This document shows positions 1 to 7,385 of a stretch of DNA of 14,007 bases, in pieces (the stretch's first letter is position 1; every line of letters begins with the position of its first letter). The DNA is from CAIKZJ01 sp041675325 (GTDB lineage: Bacteria; Bacteroidota; Ignavibacteria; Tepidaquicellales; Tepidaquicellaceae). The stretch lies in contig JBAYUG010000087.1 of the NCBI GenBank assembly GCA_041675325.1, positions 1 through 14,007 of the forward strand. Direction: 5' to 3'. The notes beneath the pieces are model-generated. The model saw nothing but the letters and a program-made list of their open reading frames with translations. It did no database searches and was not told the origin of the DNA. A program made the position numbers and the translations under genes.

Positions 1-174
1 CTTAAAGTATATGATATTTCTGGCAAGCTTGTTAATGAACTTGTACATTCAAATCAAAATGCCGGATATTATGAAGTAAAGTTTGATGCAGGTATGCTGT
101 CTTCAGGTGTGTATTTTTATACTATTGATGCAGGTAAATTTCATGAACAGAAAAAAATGTTATATATTAAATGA
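1..174 (+). CDS. T9SS type A sorting domain protein, C-terminal fragment (5' end outside window)
   Basis: Frame 1 is open from the first base to a TGA at 172-174 and encodes the last 57 residues of a protein. The residues read as the second half of a Bacteroidota-type T9SS C-terminal sorting domain: LKVYDISGKLVNELV, then NAGYYEVKFDAG, then SSGVYFYTIDAG, ending KKMLYIK. This domain directs passage through the outer membrane by the type IX secretion system and is removed or used for surface attachment. The NPFNP part must lie upstream of the window. Compared base by base with 1201-1374 (the end of the next gene), 141 of 174 positions match, so the two genes are probably tandem paralogues or have exchanged their 3' ends. 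The function of the missing N-terminal part is unknown. Confidence 0.85.
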   Translation, partial: LKVYDISGKLVNELVHSNQNAGYYEVKFDAGMLSSGVYFYTIDAGKFHEQKKMLYIK

Positions 175-210
175 GTATCCTAAAACCTTTTTTAAACTAA
201 ATATAAAAAA

Positions 211-1374
211 TTGAAAAGATTGACATTTTTACTTGTTGTGTTACTTGCATTTTCGATGAATGCGTCTGCCCAAAAAGACATAAAAACATCGTTTAACAAT
301 GATGTAAATCCATTGAGTATTAGTATTGCTCCTATCGCCGGAGAAAACGATTATCCGTTAGCATTTGGCGACCTTTTAAGAAATCATAATGTTGATTCCT
401 TATTAGGTACTGTTTTAAGTTATGGGGTTTGCTGGACAGGCACATATTTTGTAACAGGGAAATTCAGTGGTGGTATATTTAGCAGAATAAATACAAGTTG
501 GGTTAAGGTGGATTCATTTAATGCTGGAACAGAATTTAGAGACCTTGCTTTTGCTAACGGCAAAATCTGGGGCTCACCATTATCAAATACGATTTATGGA
601 ATAAACCCTAATACAGGTCATATGGAAAAAGCTATTCCTTGCACCGGAGCGGCTTCAATAAGGGCTCTAACTTGGGATCCTGTGAGAAAAGGATTCTGGG
701 CAGGTACTAACAATTTCACAGGTCCTTTAAAATGCTATGATACTCTCGGCAATGCAATACCCGGAGCATCAATCATTATGCCGGCATCCGGTTGTTATGG
801 AGTTGCTTACGATGATAACCTAGCAGGACCATATTTATGGGTTAGTACCGACTGTTCTCCTGCACAAACAAATGCAATACAATTTAAAAGATATAATGCG
901 ACTACTCTCGCAATAATCGATTCTATATATCTTATTGTACCCTTAACTACCGGTGCTCCGTTAGCATCTGGCGGTTGTGAAATAACGACAACATTGATTC
1001 CCGGAAAAAGAGTCATAGTTTCTTTGGTACAGGGAACACCGGACAGAGTAATTGTCGTGGAAATCGGAACTACTTCAGTCGGTGTATCACCTTTTAGTAC
1101 AACCGCTCCTGATAACTTCTCACTCAGTCAGAACTATCCGAATCCGTTTAATCCCTCAACATCAATAAAATATGAACTTGCAGAAAACTCTTTTGTAATT
1201 CTGAAAATATTTGATGTTTCAGGTAAACTTATCAAAGATCTTGTGAATTCACGTCAAAATGCCGGATTTTATGAAGTAAAGTTTGAAGCTGGTATGCTGT
1301 CTTCAGGTGTGTATTTTTATTCTATCGAAGCAGGAAAATTCATAGATCATAAGAAAATGCTATTAATCAAATGA
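211..1374 (+). CDS. Secreted T9SS type A sorting domain protein with propeller-like body
   Basis: A 387-residue exported protein. The TTG at 211 is chosen because it follows the in-frame stop at 193-195 and begins a textbook signal peptide: MKR, a hydrophobic stretch at about residues 4-16, and likely cleavage after NASA (residue 20) before Gln21. Residues about 50-290 contain repeated aromatic/glycine strands such as DLAFANGKIWG, ALTWDPVRKGFWAG and GVAYDDNLAGPYLWVS, which suggest a beta-propeller fold; the ligand or activity is unknown. Residues 303-387 are a complete T9SS type A sorting domain (SQNYPNPFNPSTSIKY, then FDVSGKLIKDL, then SSGVYFYSIEAG, ending KKMLLIK). No Shine-Dalgarno sequence precedes the start; the leader is A-rich. 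The stop overlaps the ATG at 1371 as ATGA. Export and sorting are well supported; the propeller call is an inference. Confidence 0.85.
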   Translation: MKRLTFLLVVLLAFSMNASAQKDIKTSFNNDVNPLSISIAPIAGENDYPLAFGDLLRNHNVDSLLGTVLSYGVCWTGTYFVTGKFSGGIFSRINTSWVKVDSFNAGTEFRDLAFANGKIWGSPLSNTIYGINPNTGHMEKAIPCTGAASIRALTWDPVRKGFWAGTNNFTGPLKCYDTLGNAIPGASIIMPASGCYGVAYDDNLAGPYLWVSTDCSPAQTNAIQFKRYNATTLAIIDSIYLIVPLTTGAPLASGGCEITTTLIPGKRVIVSLVQGTPDRVIVVEIGTTSVGVSPFSTTAPDNFSLSQNYPNPFNPSTSIKYELAENSFVILKIFDVSGKLIKDLVNSRQNAGFYEVKFEAGMLSSGVYFYSIEAGKFIDHKKMLLIK

Positions 1375-4300
1375 GTAATAGGCTAATTAACATACCAAAT
1401 TTCTCGTATTTGAAAAATTTAACTCTTTATCGATTAATTAATTCTAAAAACAATTATTGTGAGAAAAGTTTATTTATTAGCGTAATTTATCTGTTCTTTG
1501 TACAGATGAATGTTTTAGGGCAGGTAACCGTCAGCGGTGCACATGCTTCAAGTAACGGCACTTATACGACATTAACTCTAGCTTTTTCAGCTATAAACGG
1601 TCAGCTTCAAACCGGCAATAACATTGTAATCACACTTACTGCAAGTACAACCGAAACCGGCACTGCTGTTTTAAACTCAGGGACATGGACTTCTTTAACA
1701 ATTTACCCAACAGTATCAGGTGTAATAATCGGTAAAACCGCTACCGGAATTTTACTAGACATCAATGGAGCCGATAATGTTACTATTGACGGCAGGGTTA
1801 ATCAAAGCGGCGATAGGAATTTAACCATTCAAAGTACAGCAGTATCATCTGGTAGCTACACAATTCGTATTTATAATTCTGCTGAGAACAATATTATAAA
1901 ATATTGCGTAATTAAAGGATCTGGCACGGGTTCTGGAAATGGTGTTATTACATTTTCCACCGCTGTATCGGGTAACGGAAACGATAACAATAACATTAAC
2001 AATTGTGATATAACCAAATCAAGCGGAGGCTCGCCAACGAACTGTATATATTCATTAGGTTCAGCCGGCTTTGACAACAGCGGAAACACCATTAACAATA
2101 ACAATTTTTATGATCATTATTCTGCTTCCGCAGCCATTCAATCCGCTATAAGTCTTTCATCCTATTCTTCTAATTTCACAATAACCGGGAACAGTTTTTA
2201 TCAATCCACCACAGTAACTTTAGCAGCAAGTATTACTTTGTATTCTATTTATATAGCCAATACGACGGGTGCCGGTTATGTAACTATTGACGGAAATTAT
2301 ATTGGGGGGACATCAGCCCACTGCGGGGGAACAGCATACACCATTACACATGATGCTACTTCCAGAAGTATTTCTTTTAATGCTATTTATATTAATTCCA
2401 CCGGTACAGGATCTGTGAGTACTGTTAATAACAATACAATAAAAAATATTTCTTTGCAGCAAAGCGCAAATACTGTACCCTTTCGTGGTATTTATACTAC
2501 TTCAAGCTCGTGGGTTAATATTGACAATAATTCAGTTGGAGCATCAACAGGCACAGGTTCAATTTATATTGGCTCAACAAATTCTGCTGCAGCAACTGCT
2601 TATGGAATAGATTATAATCCTTGCACAACTGCAGGTAAAAATTCATACTGTTCGAACAACACAATAGGAGGATTTACTTGTACCAAGAATTCATCAAGTT
2701 ATGCAATCAACTTTAATGCTATATCTTTAGGTGCAGGACTACAGTTAAATAATGTAATCCTTGAAAATAATATTATCGGCAGTGTTTCAACTGCAAACAG
2801 TATTTATTGTAACAATGCAAGTTATGTAGCTCAGCAGTTAAATGGTATTATTAGCACAACCGGTAGTGCTAATGTTGTTCTTAATAACAATACAATCGCA
2901 AACCTCACAAACACGGGTATCGGATCAGATGTTTTATTGTCTAATACAATCGGTATAAGAGCCGCCGGCTCCAGACGTTTTACTGTTACAAATAATACTA
3001 TACATGACTTAAAAAGTACATCTGTCAATCTTAATACTGCAGATCTTTCATCTGTAATTGGAATCAGCCATATTGCCACGGGAAGTGGTTTGGGAGGTTA
3101 CACACAGGATATTTACGGGAACACAATATATAATTTATACAACACAAATTCCGGTAGTGCTGCGGTTCAGGTCTGCGGCATTTATTTCCAGGGACCAACT
3201 GCTGCCAGTACGTCCAGTATTTATGGCAATTTTATTCATAGTCTGGGTATAAATGCCGGTAATACTTCCGCAGCAGCACTTAAAGGTATTCATTTTGATA
3301 ATACAGCAACCGCAGGAGGAGGAGCTTCGACCATCAGAAATATTTATAACAATATTGTTTCGCTTGGTACAGGAGTAAATAACGATTGCCGGATATGGGG
3401 CTTGTATGAAGATAATATCGCTGAAAGAACAAACATTATTTATTTTAATACAGTGTACATAGGAGGTACAGCTCCTTCTACTGCGTTTACTAATACGTAT
3501 GCTTTGTATAATTCTATTAATACAACCACACGGGATATCAGGAATAATATTTTTACAAATGGAAGAAGCAATAATTCAGGCGGAACACCTTCAGCCAAAC
3601 ACTATGCAGTTTATATTAATGGTACAACAAATTTGACAATTAATTACAATGACTATTTTGTTTCCGGCTCAGGTGGTGTTCTTGGATATTTGTATGCCGA
3701 CAGAACAACATTCTCAGATTGGCAGTCAGCTACAGGTCAGGATGGTAACAGTTTTAACACAAACCCTGTATTGTCAAATCCGGGTGGAACATCAGCGGAC
3801 AATTACAGGTCTTCAGTTCGGTTGAATGGTGTTTCAGTTACAGGTATTACTACAGATTTCGGCGGAATAACACGAGCAACCCCCCCTCAGATTGGTGCAT
3901 TTGAAATGGGTCCTTCTCCCTCAGTCCCTATATTAGTAAGTCCGGCTGATAATTCAACAGGTAACCCCGTGAATATAAATTTAGTCTGGAATAAGTCAGG
4001 TAATGCGTCCAGCTATAATATTATTGTTGCAACAGATGCAGCGTTTTTGAACGTGGTAGTAAATGATTCGACATTAGCAGATACCGTTAATGCTGTTACA
4101 GGATTAAATTATTTAAGCACTTATTACTGGAAAGTAAGAGCAAAGAATTCTTCCGGCTGGAGTGCTTTCAGTACTTCATGGAATTTCACAACTATAGTAA
4201 GTTTACCCGGAACGCCTGTTTTAATATCTCCTCTGAATAATGCATCAGGTCAATCGCTTGCTTTGAGTTTAGTATGGAGTAAAATTGGTACTGCGTCTTT

Positions 4301-6065
4301 TTATAATATTCAGTTATCAACAGACCCTGTTTTTTCAGGTTTGGTGGTTAATGATTCAACTGTAACCGATACATCAAAAGCACTTTCAAATCTGAATCCT
4401 CTTACAAGTTACTATTGGAGAATCAGGGCTTATAATGTCGGTGGATGGTCGGTATTCAGTAGTCCATGGTCATTTAAAACTATCGGAAATGCTTCACAGG
4501 TAATTCTTGCAAATCCTGTAAACGGTGCAATAAACCAGCCATTAACAATTACATTCAGATGGTTTAAAGCTGTTGATTTGACACTTTCAAAAGATTTAGT
4601 GTTTGATAATAATTATGGAAATAATTTATCACTGACTGTATCCAATTATTTGTTTGAATACGGTACAGATTCAACGTTTGCGAATGTAATTGGAAGGGAT
4701 AGCTTATTAACGGATACAACAAAAACAATAACAGGACTCAGCAATATTACAAAATATTACTGGAGAGTGAAAGCGAAGAATCAGATTGGGTGGGGAGCTT
4801 TTAGTTCGGCATTTAATTTGACAACAATCGTACCCGTTCCTGCTGCACCTGTACTAATCAGCCCTGTTAATTCTTCAACAGGTAATCCATTGAGCCTGAA
4901 CCTTGTTTGGAATAAACCGCAGTATGCCTCTGGATACAGTGTTGTTCTTGCATCAGATGCAGGATTTACAAACATAATACTAAACGATTCTACATTAAGC
5001 GATTCAGTAAAAGCACTTTCAAGCTTAAATGCTTTAACAACTTACTACTGGAAAGTAAGAGCTAAGAATACTGCCGGCTGGAGTGCATTCAGTATAACTT
5101 ATAACTTCAGGACAGTGGGTACAGCTTCAACAGTTGTACTTTCATCTCCTGCAAACGGTGCTGTAAATCAGGCAACCACACTTACTTTCAAGTGGTTTAA
5201 AGCTATTGACCAAACTATTCTCTCATTGAAGAATGAAAGTAATAGGGGTGACTTAGAAGTAGATAAACCCCCGTCAATATCCAATTACTGGTTTGAATAC
5301 GGGACAGATTCAACGTTTACTTTAATTACAGGAAGAGATACAATACTTACAGATACTTTAAAGTCTGTATCAGGACTCAGCAATGTTACAAAATATTACT
5401 GGAGAGTAAAAGCAAAGAATCAGATTGGATGGGGAACTTACAGTTCAGCATTTAATTTAACAACTATTGTTCCGTTGCCCGTAGCACCTGTATTAATATC
5501 ACCGCCCAATAATGCTACTAATTTAGCTCCGAATAATGTGACTCTTGATTGGGGAAGCGTATTATATACTGCTACTTATAATGTAAAGGTTGCAAATGAC
5601 TCCCTGTTTACATCAATTGTTTTCGATACAAGTAATGTAGTACAGGATTCATTAAAGTTAAGGAACGGACTTCTTAGCGTGAATGGTAAATATTACTGGA
5701 AAGTTAGTGCCTCAAACATTTCAGGAACGGGGCCAACTTCGCCTGTATGGAATTTTAGGGTTAATCCGACTGGAATAAATTCGCTCATGGGTGAAGTACC
5801 AACAGTATATAAACTCTATAACAACTATCCGAATCCGTTCAACCCTGTGACCAGAATTAAGTTTGATATCCCCGACATTTCATTCGTAAAGCTTGTTGTG
5901 TATGATTTAACGGGTAAGGAAGTAATTACTCTTGTGAATGATAAAGTTGGTGCAGGAAGGTATGAAGCTTCATGGAACGGGATGAGCTATTCAAGCGGGG
6001 TTTATTTCGTGCGAATAGAAGCAGGTGATTACAGACATGTTATCAGGATGCTCTTGATAAAGTGA
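1371..6065 (+). CDS. Large secreted beta-helix / Fn3-repeat T9SS protein
   Basis: A 1564-residue surface or secreted protein. Residues about 85-760 are Asn/Thr/Ser-rich with recurring NNNTI / NNIF / IYGNTIYNL strands, typical of a right-handed parallel beta-helix, capped near residue 840 by PQIGAFEMG. Residues about 850-1465 are six Fn3-like repeats, most ending in YYW(K/R)V(R/K)AKN..GW..FS. Residues about 1479-1564 form a T9SS sorting domain (NNYPNPFNPVTRIKF, then SSGVYFVRIEAG). Such proteins usually act in adhesion or polysaccharide binding, but no catalytic residues were recognised. The ATG at 1371 overlaps the upstream stop and gives an unusually long N-terminus (about 32 residues) before the hydrophobic segment ending NVLG|Q. 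A better signal peptide begins at GTG 1459 but is out of frame by one base, so the true start is uncertain or the gene carries a frameshift. Confidence 0.85.
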   Translation: MSNRLINIPNFSYLKNLTLYRLINSKNNYCEKSLFISVIYLFFVQMNVLGQVTVSGAHASSNGTYTTLTLAFSAINGQLQTGNNIVITLTASTTETGTAVLNSGTWTSLTIYPTVSGVIIGKTATGILLDINGADNVTIDGRVNQSGDRNLTIQSTAVSSGSYTIRIYNSAENNIIKYCVIKGSGTGSGNGVITFSTAVSGNGNDNNNINNCDITKSSGGSPTNCIYSLGSAGFDNSGNTINNNNFYDHYSASAAIQSAISLSSYSSNFTITGNSFYQSTTVTLAASITLYSIYIANTTGAGYVTIDGNYIGGTSAHCGGTAYTITHDATSRSISFNAIYINSTGTGSVSTVNNNTIKNISLQQSANTVPFRGIYTTSSSWVNIDNNSVGASTGTGSIYIGSTNSAAATAYGIDYNPCTTAGKNSYCSNNTIGGFTCTKNSSSYAINFNAISLGAGLQLNNVILENNIIGSVSTANSIYCNNASYVAQQLNGIISTTGSANVVLNNNTIANLTNTGIGSDVLLSNTIGIRAAGSRRFTVTNNTIHDLKSTSVNLNTADLSSVIGISHIATGSGLGGYTQDIYGNTIYNLYNTNSGSAAVQVCGIYFQGPTAASTSSIYGNFIHSLGINAGNTSAAALKGIHFDNTATAGGGASTIRNIYNNIVSLGTGVNNDCRIWGLYEDNIAERTNIIYFNTVYIGGTAPSTAFTNTYALYNSINTTTRDIRNNIFTNGRSNNSGGTPSAKHYAVYINGTTNLTINYNDYFVSGSGGVLGYLYADRTTFSDWQSATGQDGNSFNTNPVLSNPGGTSADNYRSSVRLNGVSVTGITTDFGGITRATPPQIGAFEMGPSPSVPILVSPADNSTGNPVNINLVWNKSGNASSYNIIVATDAAFLNVVVNDSTLADTVNAVTGLNYLSTYYWKVRAKNSSGWSAFSTSWNFTTIVSLPGTPVLISPLNNASGQSLALSLVWSKIGTASFYNIQLSTDPVFSGLVVNDSTVTDTSKALSNLNPLTSYYWRIRAYNVGGWSVFSSPWSFKTIGNASQVILANPVNGAINQPLTITFRWFKAVDLTLSKDLVFDNNYGNNLSLTVSNYLFEYGTDSTFANVIGRDSLLTDTTKTITGLSNITKYYWRVKAKNQIGWGAFSSAFNLTTIVPVPAAPVLISPVNSSTGNPLSLNLVWNKPQYASGYSVVLASDAGFTNIILNDSTLSDSVKALSSLNALTTYYWKVRAKNTAGWSAFSITYNFRTVGTASTVVLSSPANGAVNQATTLTFKWFKAIDQTILSLKNESNRGDLEVDKPPSISNYWFEYGTDSTFTLITGRDTILTDTLKSVSGLSNVTKYYWRVKAKNQIGWGTYSSAFNLTTIVPLPVAPVLISPPNNATNLAPNNVTLDWGSVLYTATYNVKVANDSLFTSIVFDTSNVVQDSLKLRNGLLSVNGKYYWKVSASNISGTGPTSPVWNFRVNPTGINSLMGEVPTVYKLYNNYPNPFNPVTRIKFDIPDISFVKLVVYDLTGKEVITLVNDKVGAGRYEASWNGMSYSSGVYFVRIEAGDYRHVIRMLLIK
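3918..5763 (+). repeat. Six tandem Fn3-like repeats within the beta-helix protein
   Basis: Approximate unit boundaries are 3918-4197, 4198-4488, 4489-4830, 4831-5121, 5122-5469 and 5470-5763. Units 1, 2, 4 and 6 are about 95 residues; units 3 and 5 are longer because of an insert. Units 3 and 5 are close relatives: offset 633 nt at their starts and 639 nt at their ends, with long near-identical DNA at 4732-4820 versus 5371-5459. Units 1 and 4 also resemble each other (YYWKVRAKN..GWSAFS). This indicates growth by duplication of a multi-unit segment inside the gene. Confidence 0.8.
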
Positions 6066-6133
6066 TGTGCGTCTATAAATGATTATCAGAATAATAAGAG
6101 AATTAATTTCGTATAATAGTTGTGAAGAATTTT

Positions 6134-6189
6134 ACTGCCCGAAAAATCGATGAGAGAGGATAAACTATTCATCGATTGAGTAGGGCAGT
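6134..6189. repeat. Conserved imperfect hairpin element, copy 1
   Basis: The outer stem ACTGCCC (6134-6140) pairs with GGGCAGT (6183-6189). An asymmetric internal loop follows, GAAAA (6141-6145) facing TGAGTA (6177-6182), then a perfect 8-bp inner stem ATCGATGA (6146-6153) with TCATCGAT (6169-6176) and a 15-nt apical loop. The first 16 bases from CTGCCC and the last 17 bases to GGGCAGTT are identical in a second copy at 6961-7012. The element starts (CTGCCC, 6135) after 69 bases following the upstream stop. No T-tract follows it on either strand, so it is not a normal intrinsic terminator. It matches no RNA family I can name; it could be a structured RNA, a 3' UTR element or a dispersed extragenic palindrome. 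Confidence 0.8.
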
Positions 6190-6246
6190 TGTTAAGGGTT
6201 TTATAAAAAATGTTGCGTTAAGTATTATTAATTCAAATATCCGAAG

Positions 6247-6891
6247 ATGGTTAATAACTCGTTAAAGGTAATCGGAATATCCATGGCAGTAGTTATAATA
6301 GTATTTTTTGTTATGTATACTATTAATTCAATTGAATACGGTAATCATAATGAGATTTCTGTCACTAATTCTAATACTGATAATTCGGATTCTTACGGAT
6401 TTATAAATTGTCTTAATACAATGCCTGATTATGATGAACTTGAAAGAGTAAAATCAATTACCGGTCTCGACGGAATTTTATGTTTTACTTATTGTGCATT
6501 ATTTATTATTAATCTAATAGTACTCAGGACATTTAAACATATTGAAAGCTGCAGCATTGTTGTAGCATTCGGTCTGTATTCAGGTTTTGCACTATCATGT
6601 TTGCTAAATGTTATTTTACTGGGTAACTTCTCAACATGGGGGTTCCATAATGCATTTAGTTTGTTCCTGAACGGTCTCGGAATAGGGTTGCTTGCTTCAT
6701 TGGTTTCACTTAGCATTCATTCCTTTTATAAATTGGTTTATACATTGAAGCAAGAAGGTGTATCATTGTTTGAAATGATTGCAGAAAAGGTTACAACTCC
6801 CGACGCAAAAGCATCTCTTTCTTCAGCAGGAACTTGGTCATTGTATTCTGTATTAGTATTCGGTCTATTGCTTATTAGTATTTATTTTTAA
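6247..6891 (+). CDS. Hypothetical inner-membrane protein with five predicted helices
   Basis: A 214-residue protein that I do not recognise. Hydrophobic segments lie at about residues 7-26, 76-94, 102-124, 138-160 and 196-213. A polar Asn/Ser/Asp-rich loop (about 28-70) with YDELERVKS follows the first segment, and a cytoplasmic-looking or periplasmic amphipathic segment (KLVYTLKQEGVSLFEMIAEK, 162-181) precedes the last. The protein ends SIYF inside or just after the last helix. There is no signal peptidase or lipobox motif. The third and fourth helices with the following KL..TLK segment faintly recall MotA/TolQ/ExbB proton-channel subunits, but no signature supports that. The ATG at 6247 has no Shine-Dalgarno, like most genes here. 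It stands alone on its strand, with copies of a conserved hairpin at 6134-6189 and 6961-7010 on either side. Confidence 0.75.
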   Translation: MVNNSLKVIGISMAVVIIVFFVMYTINSIEYGNHNEISVTNSNTDNSDSYGFINCLNTMPDYDELERVKSITGLDGILCFTYCALFIINLIVLRTFKHIESCSIVVAFGLYSGFALSCLLNVILLGNFSTWGFHNAFSLFLNGLGIGLLASLVSLSIHSFYKLVYTLKQEGVSLFEMIAEKVTTPDAKASLSSAGTWSLYSVLVFGLLLISIYF

Positions 6892-6960
6892 CATATTGGT
6901 TTTATATGAATCTGCTCATAGTACTTTTATTTAGTTTTTACATTTTAAAATAATGATTTT

Positions 6961-7010
6961 CTGCCCGAAAAATCGAGGGTAAATGTTTTCTCATGGATTG
7001 AGTAGGGCAG
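6961..7010. repeat. Conserved imperfect hairpin element, copy 2
   Basis: CTGCCC (6961-6966) pairs with GGGCAG (7005-7010), with the same internal loop as copy 1: GAAAA (6967-6971) facing TGAGTA (6999-7004). The inner part has diverged: ATC (6972-6974) pairs with GAT (6996-6998), then GAG near 6975 can pair with CTC near 6990 around an AT-rich loop. The ends are conserved base for base while the middle differs in length (50 versus 54 bases), which suggests that the outer stem and internal loop are the functional parts. Like copy 1, it begins after 69 bases following a stop codon (6891). Confidence 0.8.
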
Positions 7011-7012
7011 TT

Positions 7013-7385
7013 ATAAAATCAGAAATATTAGCATATTATCATTAACATTAAATTGAAATATATAAAACGAAAAATAATTTATCACCCACCTCTACTAATA
7101 GCCCTTATAAATGAAGCTTCTTGTCAGTCACCAAAACTTGCAGGGAGCTTTTTATTATTTAATAGACATATTTATATCAATATCATCTTATCTTTTTTGT
7201 GTTGTTATCTTTTCCAACAATTCTGATAAATAGAACCCTTAGTGATATTTATTGAGCTTGAGAATTCTTTCTTTCGGAAATTATCATTGTTCTAATAGTC
7301 TAATTTATCGAACTTTTCAAAACTTTTCTCGATCTCGTTATTGCCGGTTAGTTTGTCTTTATCTCTCAATTTCCTATATAAAACT
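7013..7385. other. Intergenic, AT-rich, no gene seen
   Basis: This stretch lies between the second hairpin and the 3' end of the minus-strand decarboxylase gene. I find no convincing reading frame on either strand, no tRNA-like clover-leaf and no strong terminator hairpin with a T-tract. There is only a weak AAGCT...AGCTTTTT pairing around 7112-7155, too poor to call. Confidence 0.5.

Noticed and set aside
1660..3660. Recurring AATAATAACAATA-type tracts as a CRISPR array or tandem DNA repeat
   Set aside because: They are Asn-rich codons of beta-helix turns, irregular in spacing and sequence, with no constant repeat/spacer structure.
6134..6189. Hairpin copy 1 as an intrinsic terminator for the large T9SS gene
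   Set aside because: No T-tract follows the stem on the plus strand (it continues TGTTAAGGG), and none follows on the minus strand.
6247..6891. MotA/TolQ/ExbB identity for the five-helix protein
   Set aside because: Only helix count and a vague third/fourth-helix resemblance support it; there is no partner gene (ExbD/MotB) and no signature residues.
6134..7010. Hairpins as integron attC sites flanking a gene cassette
   Set aside because: The copies are imperfect palindromes near gene ends, but neither end shows the RYYYAAC / GTTRRRY core sites required for attC, and no integrase is present.
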